Below are positions 24,128 through 31,664 of a stretch of DNA of 34,061 nt, piece by piece. Source of the DNA: Leptolyngbya sp. (lineage in GTDB: Bacteria; Cyanobacteriota; Cyanobacteriia; Leptolyngbyales; Leptolyngbyaceae); assembly GCA_003249025.1 (NCBI GenBank), contig QBMH01000027.1:1-34061 (forward strand), read 5' to 3'. Each line of letters opens with the position of its first letter. Position 1 is the first letter of the stretch. The notes below the pieces were generated by a model. That model ran no database searches and had not been told where the DNA came from. It was given only the letters and a program-made list of their open reading frames with translations. A program made the position numbers and the translations under genes.

Positions 24128-26830
24128 ATGACTTCTTTTTTTACTCAGCCTTCCAGTTCATCTTCGTCTCTAGTTCCTGCTCCACAGTTAGAGTCTAGTG
24201 ATAACCACGATATATCTGAGGAAGCGATCGCAACCGATAAAACGACCGATGCCTTGCAAGTGGCGCGGGGAGTTTATATTACGATTCATGGACACTTCTA
24301 TCAGCCTCCGCGTGAAAATCCTTATCTGGACGTAATTGAGCGTCAACCGAGTGCGGCTCCATTTCACAATTGGAATGAGCGCATCCATCACGAGTGCTAC
24401 CGTCCCAATGCCTTTGCCCGCATTGTCAACGATCGCGATGAGATTGTGGGGATCGTCAATAACTATGAATACCTCAGCTTTAATTTTGGCGCGACGCTGC
24501 TGAACTGGATGGAACGGCATGATGTAGAAGTGTATCAGCGGATTCTGGAAGCGGATCGAAAAAGCTGCGATCGCCTGAATGGACATGGCAACGCGATCGC
24601 CCAAGTTTATAACCACATCATTTTGCCCCTAGCCAACGAGCGGGACAAGCTAACCCAAATTCGCTGGGGAAAAGCTGATTTTCGCTCTCGGTTTGGACGT
24701 GATCCCAAAGGGATGTGGCTAGCAGAAACCGCCGTTGATTACGTAACCCTCGAAGCCCTCGTGTCAGAAGGAATTCAGTTCATCATTCTGGCTCCGTCTC
24801 AAGCCCAGCGTTGCCGCCCCATATTCACACCTGATCAGCCAGAACCGGAATGGCAGGAAGTGGGAGGGGGTCAAATCAATCCCACTCGCCCCTACCGCTG
24901 TTACTTACCATCCCTAGACCAAAATTCTCCTCCACCCTCCATCGACATCTTCTTTTACGACGGTCCCATTTCTCGCGATATGGGTTTTGACCAGGCGTTG
25001 TCAAATTCCCATCAGTTTGCGGGACGCTTAGGACAAGCCGTACAAGGGGATCAGCGATCGTCTCAACTAATTGCCGCTGCCACCGATGGCGAAACCTTTG
25101 GGCACCATAAAGGCGGCACCGAAAAGTGTCTTGCCTATGCGTTTGTGCATGAGTTTCCCAATCGCGGCTGGACGGTCACCAACTTTGCCCATTACCTGTC
25201 TATTTGCGCTCCCGCTTGGGAAGTGGAACTAAAGCCAGTGACCGCTTGGAGTTGTAGTCATGGGGTCGATCGCTGGCAAGCTGACTGCGGCTGTGGGAGT
25301 GGCGGTGGTTGGCATCAGCAATGGCGACGACCTTTGCGGGACTCACTTGATTGGCTGCGGGATCAGCTTGGGCGCGTCTATGAGGATGCAGGCAGTAAGC
25401 TGTTGCACGATCCTTGGAAGGCACGGGACGAATACATTGAGGTGGTGCGCGATCGCTCCCAATCTACAGTCAAAGCCTTTCTAGGTCACCATCAGTCCCA
25501 TTCATTAACTGCGGCAGAACGGGTGGATGTGTTGCGTCTTCTAGAAATGCAGCGTCATGCTTTGCTCATGTATACCAGTTGCGGCTGGTTTTTTGAAGAG
25601 CTTTCTCGTCCTGAAGGGGTGCAAATTCTCCGCTATGCCGCCAGAGCGCTAGAACTGGCAGGAGATGTTACCGGAATTCACTTGGAAAAAGCCTTGATTA
25701 AACGGTTAGCAACCGTACCCAGTAACGTAGACTGTTTCAAAAATGGAGCAGAAGTCTATCGCCAACTTGTAACTACGGCGCAGATTAGCTTAGAGCAAGT
25801 CGCCGCCCATTATGCCATTAGCTCTCTGTTTACCGCAGCGCCCAAAGAGCAACGAGTTTACTGCTACACCGCTCAACAGGTAGACTATCAACTCCAACGA
25901 ATGGGTTCGCTGACCCTCGCAGTCGGGCAACTTCAGTTGACATCAGAAATCACACGGGAATCAGTTGATTTGGTGTTTGCGGTGCTGCATTTAGGCGGCT
26001 GGGATTTTCACTGCTGCATTCAACCTTTTTCTGGGCGGCGCAACTATAGCCAGATGAAAGAGGGAGTATTTACAGCATTGGGAGAAGCCAGTTCTGCCAA
26101 GGTGATTTTGGCAATGCACCGCAGTTTTGGGGATCAGTCCTTCAGCTTACAAAATTTGTTTGCAGAAGAACGTCATCGAATTATGCAAATGCTGACCCAA
26201 AGTACCTTAACCCGATTAGATCAGCTTTATACTCAGGTCTATCGTGATAACTACGGTATTTTGATGGCATTTCATCGCGATGGGCTGACGGTGCCACGAG
26301 AGCTTCAAGTCGCCGCAGAGGTGGCGCTGAGCCATCGGGTGCTGCTGTCGCTGAGATTGTTAGAGCAAGAGTTAAGCGATCCCTTGGTGGAAGGAACCGT
26401 AGGATTAGGGCATTTAGCTGAACTGGAAGCGATCGCCGCAGAAGCCACTCAGATGCAGTGTCCTGTTAAGCTTCCCGAAGCCCGACAAATCCTAGAGCGG
26501 CTTATCCTACAGTCTTTACGAAATCTGCTGCAAGCCTTTAATCCTGCTACTTTAACCGCCGACTTAGAGCGAATCCAGCGGTTCATGGGGCTGGGTCAGC
26601 AATTCAATTTAAACCTGTCCTTGGCACAAGCCCAAGAATTTTACATGCGATCGCTCCACCAGTGGATTGTGCCCCAGTGTATTGCCTGGATTGCCGCATC
26701 TCAAGACCTAGACAAGGCTGCGGCTTATGGCAAGAAAAGTGAAATTCGTCTGGCGCATCTTCGTTCACTGTTGCGGTTAGGACAACTGCTGGCGATCAAT
26801 GTGACAAGTTGGCTGGAACAGTTACCGTGA
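24128..26830 (+). CDS. Glycoside hydrolase family 57 / DUF3536 protein
   Basis: A 900-aa cytosolic-looking protein with an N-terminal GH57 catalytic domain and a long C-terminal DUF3536 region. GH57 includes alpha-amylases and glucan branching enzymes, so an alpha-glucan substrate is likely but not proven. The motifs visible are the N-terminal IHGHFYQPPRENP (about 53-65), the catalytic-Glu region MWLAETAVD, the catalytic-Asp region TDGETFGHHKGG and C-rich ADCGCGSGGGWHQQW. The last ~500 residues are helical and leucine-rich, as in DUF3536. No signal peptide is seen; the first 45 residues are Ser-rich and probably disordered. ATG 24128. Confidence 0.92.
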   Translation: MTSFFTQPSSSSSSLVPAPQLESSDNHDISEEAIATDKTTDALQVARGVYITIHGHFYQPPRENPYLDVIERQPSAAPFHNWNERIHHECYRPNAFARIVNDRDEIVGIVNNYEYLSFNFGATLLNWMERHDVEVYQRILEADRKSCDRLNGHGNAIAQVYNHIILPLANERDKLTQIRWGKADFRSRFGRDPKGMWLAETAVDYVTLEALVSEGIQFIILAPSQAQRCRPIFTPDQPEPEWQEVGGGQINPTRPYRCYLPSLDQNSPPPSIDIFFYDGPISRDMGFDQALSNSHQFAGRLGQAVQGDQRSSQLIAAATDGETFGHHKGGTEKCLAYAFVHEFPNRGWTVTNFAHYLSICAPAWEVELKPVTAWSCSHGVDRWQADCGCGSGGGWHQQWRRPLRDSLDWLRDQLGRVYEDAGSKLLHDPWKARDEYIEVVRDRSQSTVKAFLGHHQSHSLTAAERVDVLRLLEMQRHALLMYTSCGWFFEELSRPEGVQILRYAARALELAGDVTGIHLEKALIKRLATVPSNVDCFKNGAEVYRQLVTTAQISLEQVAAHYAISSLFTAAPKEQRVYCYTAQQVDYQLQRMGSLTLAVGQLQLTSEITRESVDLVFAVLHLGGWDFHCCIQPFSGRRNYSQMKEGVFTALGEASSAKVILAMHRSFGDQSFSLQNLFAEERHRIMQMLTQSTLTRLDQLYTQVYRDNYGILMAFHRDGLTVPRELQVAAEVALSHRVLLSLRLLEQELSDPLVEGTVGLGHLAELEAIAAEATQMQCPVKLPEARQILERLILQSLRNLLQAFNPATLTADLERIQRFMGLGQQFNLNLSLAQAQEFYMRSLHQWIVPQCIAWIAASQDLDKAAAYGKKSEIRLAHLRSLLRLGQLLAINVTSWLEQLP

Positions 26831-26901
26831 GTTTTGAGTTTTGAGTTTTGAATTTTGAGTTTCATACTCTAATCCCTGACCCCTGATTCCTGACCCCTCG
26901 T
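26829..26901 (+). repeat. Heptanucleotide (GAGTTTT)n and CCTGACCCCT repeats
   Basis: Immediately after the GH57 stop come four to five copies of GAGTTTT/GAATTTT (26829-26862), then a CCCTGACCCCTGATTCCTGACCCCT tract, given here as positions 26874-26898, with C-rich ten-base-type units. Repeats like these are common between cyanobacterial genes and have no assigned function. Confidence 0.75.
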
Positions 26902-26974
26902 CATTCACCCTGAAGAGGTGTGCAATACTTTTTAGCATGTGCTTGATTGGTGGAAAACCCTGGAGATAGTCGCC

Positions 26975-27244
26975 ATGTCTTACGAAGTTGCTCAACAGGT
27001 TTTGGATAAGCTTGCCCTTGCTACTGAGCTTTTCACCGCTGGCTATGTGGGGATTGTCTTCCCCCTTTATGCTTGGAAGCGCAGCGCTGAAACCGCTAAA
27101 GTGCCCCTTGCAACGCCGCTATCTTTGCCCCAGTCCGCCGCACCAGAACCCCTTGAACGAGTCCCAAAATTAATGCCTGCCAACGCGATCGCCCTTTCCC
27201 TACCAGCCCCCGAATCGATTGAACAGCGATCGGAACATCAATAA
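26975..27244 (+). CDS. Small hypothetical protein with one hydrophobic segment
   Basis: An 89-aa protein that I do not recognise. It has a short helical N-terminus (MSYEVAQQVLDKLALATELF), a hydrophobic segment TAGYVGIVFPLYAW, probably membrane-inserted or amphipathic, and a Pro/Ala-rich, probably disordered C-terminal half (PLATPLSLPQ). The ORF could begin 12 codons earlier at a GTG (26939), but I prefer ATG 26975 because GGAG is about nine bases upstream. It precedes the beta-carbonic anhydrase by 161 bases on the same strand; a shared role is only speculation. Confidence 0.6.
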   Translation: MSYEVAQQVLDKLALATELFTAGYVGIVFPLYAWKRSAETAKVPLATPLSLPQSAAPEPLERVPKLMPANAIALSLPAPESIEQRSEHQ

Positions 27245-27405
27245 TCTGGGCTATTTGCGGCTTGCTCACCTCAACTGAAATTTCGCTTTTGCATATAAAA
27301 CTACGGAAAACTATACATCAATCCTGTAAAAGGGGAAGGATAGAGCGAGAGCTATCGACATTTTGGGCTGCCAATTGATTATTATTCAAATCCGGGAAAG
27401 GAATT

Positions 27406-28107
27406 ATGTCGCTTACAAGTTTAGTTAAAGGACTCAACGCCTTTCACACTAGCTATTTCAATGATCATCATGAGATGTTTGAACAACTCTCCCAGGGTCA
27501 GTCTCCCGAAGTATTGTTCATCACTTGTTCCGATTCCCGCATTGATCCCTGCCTCATTACTCAAGCGCAACCGGGCGAACTCTTTGTGATGCGAAATGTG
27601 GGTAACATCATTCCTTCCTACGGGGCTGCCAGTAGAGCCGAATCAGCCGGGATTGAGTATGCCGTACAGGGATTGGGCATTCGCGATATCGTCGTCTGTG
27701 GGCATTCTCACTGTGGCGCAATGCGGGGATTGTTGCAAGTGGGCAGCTTAGCCGAGCAAATGCCTGCGGTTTATGATTGGCTGAAACAGTATGGTGAACC
27801 GACTCGTCGCTTGGTGTTAGACAATTACGGAGATTTGGCACCGGCTGAACTATTGAAGATGGCGATCGAGCAAAATGTGTTGACGCAAATTGAAAATCTA
27901 GAGACCTATCCTGTGATTCGCTCAAAGTTGCACAGTCAAAAACTCAATCTTCACGCCTGGATGTATGAAATTGAGACGGGTAAAGTATTTGTTTACAATT
28001 CAGAACAGGGAAAATTTACGATCATCAAAAACCAATCGTTTCCAGTTCCTGATCCCTTGATCACAACCCCTCAATCGGGCGAAGGTGCTAAAGAAGTTCT
28101 AGTTTGA
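27406..28107 (+). CDS. Beta-class carbonic anhydrase
   Basis: The enzyme interconverts CO2 and bicarbonate with a Zn-bound hydroxide. The 233-aa protein has the zinc/catalytic residues Cys41 and Asp43 in CSDSRIDP, and His100 and Cys103 in CGHSHCGAM, with VMRNVGN in the expected place. In cyanobacteria such enzymes work in the carbon-concentrating mechanism. Carboxysomal CcaA is normally longer (about 270 aa) with a C-terminal extension; this protein ends soon after the catalytic domain and could be a CcaA variant or a non-carboxysomal beta-CA. ATG 27406 has AAAGGA six bases upstream. Its 3' end overlaps the convergent RNase III-like gene by 20 bases. Confidence 0.93.
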   Translation: MSLTSLVKGLNAFHTSYFNDHHEMFEQLSQGQSPEVLFITCSDSRIDPCLITQAQPGELFVMRNVGNIIPSYGAASRAESAGIEYAVQGLGIRDIVVCGHSHCGAMRGLLQVGSLAEQMPAVYDWLKQYGEPTRRLVLDNYGDLAPAELLKMAIEQNVLTQIENLETYPVIRSKLHSQKLNLHAWMYEIETGKVFVYNSEQGKFTIIKNQSFPVPDPLITTPQSGEGAKEVLV

Positions 28108-28522
28108 AGAGGCGCTGAATGGTTTGGCGAGCCGCGCTATAACCCCCATCCAAATAAATGCCCGCGATCGCTGCTTCCACTGTTTCCGCCAGTATATCCG
28201 GCTGGTCATCAATATTCTGATGTTTTTCCACAGTACTCCGCTTGATGCGGTAGCTCATCTCTAATTCCTGACCTATTCGCGCCAAATTTTCGACTTGCCT
28301 CAGTTCAATTTTGCGAAGCACAATCTCTGGTTGACTGTCGCAACCAGCCCGAATTAGCCATTCCGTCAACACCGTATCAATCAACGTACTTCCTAGTAAA
28401 CTATAGGCTTCTTGATCCGCGCAGGGTTGGGATTGTTCCATCGCGTAAGCTTTGCGAGTCAACGATCGCTCCAGAATCCGCTTATCAAAGAAAAAATAAC
28501 CTAGTTTCTCTTCCAAACTCAT
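28088..28522 (-). CDS. Ribonuclease III-domain protein, catalytically degenerate
   Basis: A 144-aa single RNase III domain without a dsRNA-binding domain, in the length range of Mini-III. The RNase III signature ERLEFLGD is replaced by EAYSLLGS (38-45): the essential Glu (Aquifex E40) is Ser41 and the essential Asp (D44) is Ser45. In the second signature, D107 is Glu113 and E110 is retained as Glu116 (DILAETVEAAIAGIYLDGG). Three of the four metal ligands are thus altered, so I infer it does not cleave RNA and may bind RNA or a partner instead. ATG 28522 with purine-rich upstream bases. It is the convergent neighbour of carbonic anhydrase. Confidence 0.85.
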   Translation of the reverse strand: MSLEEKLGYFFFDKRILERSLTRKAYAMEQSQPCADQEAYSLLGSTLIDTVLTEWLIRAGCDSQPEIVLRKIELRQVENLARIGQELEMSYRIKRSTVEKHQNIDDQPDILAETVEAAIAGIYLDGGYSAARQTIQRLFKLELL

Positions 28523-28643
28523 CTATATTTCTCTCTCCATTTCCCTGAGTCATATCGTTTTTTGAGTGCATTTCAGCTTTGCTCACTGCACCCAACTCGA
28601 TCGCCATCCGTAGTTCGCCTTCGTTAATTCGTCACTTCCTCCT

Positions 28644-29456
28644 ATGATGCACGGCTTCATTCCTCCTGAACGGTTCTTTGCCTATTTATCCTGGACTGAT
28701 ATTGAGGCGATGCCCCACAAAGATCGGGTGGTAATCATTCAGCCGATTGGGGCGATCGAGCAACATGGACCGCATTTGCCGCTGATAGTGGATAGCGCGA
28801 TCGCCCAAGCTGTATTGGGTAAAGCCTTGGAGAAACTTGATCCAGCCATTCCAGCTTACGCCTTGCCCTCGTTGTACTACGGTAAATCAAACGAACACTG
28901 GCATTTCCCCGGCACTATCACTTTGACCGCGCAAACCTTAATTACACTGCTAATGGAAGTGGGCGAAAGCATTTACCGAGCTGGCTTTCGGAAGTTTATC
29001 TTGCTGAATGCCCACGGGGGACAACCGCAAATTATGGAGATTGTGGCGCGAGATTTGCACCAAGTCCATGATGATTTTGAGGTGTTTCCATTTTTTGTCT
29101 GGAGAGCGCCCAATATTACCAAGCAGCTATTGACCGAAAAAGAGGCAGAGTTGGGCATTCATGCCGGAGATGCCGAAACTAGCTTACTGCTGTCGATTTT
29201 GCCCGATCATGTCAAGATGGATCGCGCCCAGGCAGAATATCCCCATGGGCTACCGCAGGATAGCTTACTCACTTTAGAACGCAATCTGCCGATTCCCTGG
29301 ATGACAAGAGATATCAGCCGTAGTGGTGTAATTGGTGATCCGACCCCTGCCACTCCTGAGAAAGGCGATCGCATCCTCGAATCGCTTGCAGATGGCTGGG
29401 CACAAGTGGTTGCTGATGTCCATCGGTTTCAGCAGCCACAAATTTGGCGAGAGTAG
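28644..29456 (+). CDS. Creatininase family protein (creatinine amidohydrolase-like)
   Basis: A 270-aa metal-dependent amidohydrolase of the creatininase superfamily (which also contains FAPy deformylase and mycofactocin-type members). Metal ligands are visible: Glu39 and His41 in GAIEQHGPHLP, Asp50 in LIVDSAIA, a His in LLNAHGGQP and a Glu in HAGDAETSLLL. GKSNEHWHFPGTITL is the usual substrate-side segment. The start ATG 28644 is followed at once by a second ATG at 28647; neither has a clear Shine-Dalgarno. The substrate is unknown; related cyanobacterial genes are not tied to creatinine use. It is convergent with the TIGR02652 gene, 32 bases apart. Confidence 0.88.
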   Translation: MMHGFIPPERFFAYLSWTDIEAMPHKDRVVIIQPIGAIEQHGPHLPLIVDSAIAQAVLGKALEKLDPAIPAYALPSLYYGKSNEHWHFPGTITLTAQTLITLLMEVGESIYRAGFRKFILLNAHGGQPQIMEIVARDLHQVHDDFEVFPFFVWRAPNITKQLLTEKEAELGIHAGDAETSLLLSILPDHVKMDRAQAEYPHGLPQDSLLTLERNLPIPWMTRDISRSGVIGDPTPATPEKGDRILESLADGWAQVVADVHRFQQPQIWRE

Positions 29457-29488
29457 GGTTTCGAGATGTAAGATTTGAACCTCATCAT

Positions 29489-29998
29489 CTACTCAAATAA
29501 CCGAAAGTAGGGATAGCGCACAGGTGCCCCTGGTTCTTTTTCCAGATCAAAATTAATCACTTCCCAGCAGGGAGTTTGTTCACTAGGGGGACTAAATTCC
29601 ACGGGTAGACCATAGAGACGAGGCTTCGTCGGTTCGCTTTGACCCCGCCAAGGCGCACTCCGCTCTAAATAAGTATTAATCAGGTCTTTATAACGACTAG
29701 CAATAATCACACGGGTTGCTCGATAGCCTTGTGTGTAAAGCCGGTCGAGCGCTTCATGAATTTCAAACCGAATTCCATCGGGATGAGTATGTTGACGATA
29801 CCATTCGTTGTCCCACTGCTTCCAGTGCCGCCCAGACTGTAGATGAACCAGTTCGCTGGTTTGGGAATCTGCCTCAAATGCCCCGTGACGCTGGCAGAGA
29901 TAGGTATCTGTCAACGTCAGCGCCTGAATTGTTTGGCGGCAATGGGGGCACTGTATTTCAGGACCAAAAATTGGGTATTGCAATACAAGGTTAATCAT
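29489..29998 (-). CDS. TIGR02652-type cyanobacterial conserved protein
   Basis: A 169-aa protein of a family found in cyanobacteria, without known function. It contains a possible zinc site CPHC-x17-C-x2-H (near residues 17-40), then the highly conserved HLQSGRHWKQWDNEWYRQHTHPDGIRFEIHEALD, and ends in NFDLEKEPGAPVRYPYFRLFE, which I recognise as the family's C-terminus. I chose ATG 29998 (MINLVLQYPIFGPEIQCP) because the family begins there; the open frame runs nine codons further. No membrane segment is seen. Confidence 0.85.
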   Translation of the reverse strand: MINLVLQYPIFGPEIQCPHCRQTIQALTLTDTYLCQRHGAFEADSQTSELVHLQSGRHWKQWDNEWYRQHTHPDGIRFEIHEALDRLYTQGYRATRVIIASRYKDLINTYLERSAPWRGQSEPTKPRLYGLPVEFSPPSEQTPCWEVINFDLEKEPGAPVRYPYFRLFE

Positions 29999-30106
29999 TG
30001 ATGGCGAGTTTGCCTGTCTATGCATCAGTGCCAGTGGCTCTATTATTCTCTAGAATAAACAGATCAGCCTTATAAATTCTATTTGATTTTCTAGCCTGGT
30101 TTCTTT

Positions 30107-30144
30107 AAAAAGCGATCGCACCTCTTCCAGGTCGATCGCTTTTT
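30107..30144. terminator. Strong bidirectional terminator at the edge of the phage-like cluster
   Basis: AAAAAGCGATCG (30107-30118) and CGATCGCTTTTT (30133-30144) are perfectly complementary over 12 bp. The loop contains ACCT/AGGT, which extends the stem with one bulged C. The arms end in A5/T5, so a U run follows the hairpin in both directions. It lies 43 bases downstream of the last leftward phage-like gene. Confidence 0.8.
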
Positions 30145-30152
30145 CAAAAGGC

Positions 30153-30175
30153 TCCTCTAATTTTAAAAAAGAGGA
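30153..30175. other. Weak second hairpin between phage-like gene and main terminator
   Basis: TCCTCT (30153-30158) and AGAGGA (30170-30175) form a 6-bp stem with an 11-nt A/T loop, flanked by T7 (30182-30188). It is weaker than its neighbour and could be a partial terminator for the leftward transcript. Confidence 0.4.
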
Positions 30176-30186
30176 TTTGAATTTTT

Positions 30187-30624
30187 TTAAGAGAGCCGGA
30201 AGGGGAATTGATGAGTTTCCAGCAACGAATTGATCCAGATCAACTCTTTAGAAGTGAAGTCGCCAACGGAAGCGATCGCGCTCAAATCTTCTCTCAAGGT
30301 GGCGATCGCAAACTGAAGATCATCCATACTTTCAGATTTAAACGAATCTTGCAGCAGGGTTAGAGCCGTGTTCGCCTTCACTGTTTTCTTTAGAGCGGCA
30401 ACCGTTGAAGCCTCCGGTTCTCTCGCCGCTGTCCAAATCTTTGCATAGACCGCGCTACCTCTAAGCGAGTCCATTAGTCCCGCCCAGTTTGGCTTTAGCT
30501 GATATTGCCATTCAGAGCCGTCCCAGACGTGCTGAGGGCTAGGTTTATCAGGAATTTTTGAATCTTCTGGTGATATTAAACCGCCTGTGTATACCAAATC
30601 TTGTTCAGCGTTGTAAAACCACAT
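30187..30624 (-). CDS. Hypothetical protein, tail-fibre-assembly-like N-terminus
   Basis: A 145-aa protein, not assigned to a family with certainty. The first ~50 residues (MWFYNAEQDLVYTGG ... PSPQHVWDGSEWQ) resemble the N-terminal part of phage tail fibre assembly proteins, in which a short H-x-WDG-x-W motif is common. The C-terminal ~90 residues are predicted helical. I chose ATG 30624 since it overlaps the previous gene's TGA as TGATG, allowing translational coupling; a GTG lies one codon earlier at 30627. It is the last of three leftward genes that lead to the terminator at 30107-30144. Confidence 0.55.
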   Translation of the reverse strand: MWFYNAEQDLVYTGGLISPEDSKIPDKPSPQHVWDGSEWQYQLKPNWAGLMDSLRGSAVYAKIWTAAREPEASTVAALKKTVKANTALTLLQDSFKSESMDDLQFAIATLREDLSAIASVGDFTSKELIWINSLLETHQFPFRLS

Positions 30625-31661
30625 CACCAGCCCCTCTTAAAAACAGGTAGAATTTGCCCCGTGGTCACGTAAGCGCTGCCGGAATAATAGGCTCCGCCCG
30701 CTCCAATGGTTACGGAGTGCTGGGATCTATTTGAGTTACCAAAAGGCATTACGCCGTATGTTGTGGCTCCGTTGTAGTAATACGAGGGGATAACTAAACA
30801 AACGTTAGTGTCGGCAGCATTGACCCTGCCATATATGGCGTAAGTTACTTGGGCTTCCAGAAGGGTCATACCTAAGCGATGCGGGATAACGGCAACGCTA
30901 GCCCCGGAATAGGCGATCGCGTCTGGGGTGCTCACCCCATTGTGGGCGTAGTTATGGATGGTGGTGACTGCGCTTGCACTGGTCACCACCTCGCCCAAAA
31001 AGACCCGTTGACGAGGCACCCAAGTCGAGCCATTCCACTCGTACATCGTGTAACCCTGCTGGGTCGAGAGCGAATCGACAGACGTTTTGAACCAGTGCTG
31101 ACCTACGGATGGAGAGGTGGGGGCAACGGTACTATAAACCGGGGCGATCGTGATCCTGCCTAAAGAGACGGCTCCAGTTGTAGCATTCCGCTCCATATAA
31201 AAATAATGAGTTGTGCTAGCAGTCAAGCTGCTATCAAACACTTGAGCGTTGGTAAAAAAGCCCGTGTAGTCGATAGGGGTCGGAGCTTGCCCTGCCACTG
31301 GCGGATCAAAGCCAGCCGCAAAATTAGCGACTAGGGGCACTGATGTCGATCCGGTAATGGTGCAACTTAGACCAGAGTTGGCGGTAATTGCGTTCGGCTG
31401 CCCAGTGGCGGTGATGGGTCCCTCAGAGATCGCTTGCCGTGCCGCGACTCCATACACTCTGCCAGCGGCTTGGAAGCCATCTAAATATAAATTCGCGGTT
31501 CGCAAATCCTTAAGTCGCGCATCCACATAGGCAGTGTCAGCAGGATTGCGAAATTCAACCGAGCCATTGCTCAGCATTTTGAGGGCGATCGCATTGACAT
31601 CACGCCCCAACAAAACAAAGTTGGGGAGTAGCTGATCAATCCATTCTTTAATCAGAGTCAC
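30624..31661 (-). CDS. Phage-tail-like structural protein, hypothetical
   Basis: A 345-aa protein rich in Ser, Thr, Ala, Gly and Tyr with few charged residues, in the style of phage tail or fibre proteins; no precise family was recognised. Notable segments are PVYSTVAPTSPSVGQHWF and MYEWNGSTWVPRQRVFLGEV, a W-x-G-x-W pattern common in tail-associated proteins, and the C-terminal Gly-rich GAGGAYYSGSAYVTTGQI. The start is a GTG at 31661, three bases after the stop of the next upstream gene, so all three genes appear coupled. Confidence 0.55.
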   Translation of the reverse strand: MTLIKEWIDQLLPNFVLLGRDVNAIALKMLSNGSVEFRNPADTAYVDARLKDLRTANLYLDGFQAAGRVYGVAARQAISEGPITATGQPNAITANSGLSCTITGSTSVPLVANFAAGFDPPVAGQAPTPIDYTGFFTNAQVFDSSLTASTTHYFYMERNATTGAVSLGRITIAPVYSTVAPTSPSVGQHWFKTSVDSLSTQQGYTMYEWNGSTWVPRQRVFLGEVVTSASAVTTIHNYAHNGVSTPDAIAYSGASVAVIPHRLGMTLLEAQVTYAIYGRVNAADTNVCLVIPSYYYNGATTYGVMPFGNSNRSQHSVTIGAGGAYYSGSAYVTTGQILPVFKRGW

Positions 31662-31664
31662 GGG

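Noticed and set aside
30107-30144. Inverted repeat as phage attachment site
   Set aside because: No integrase, no matching second copy in the window, and its A/T-flanked hairpin is better explained as a terminator.
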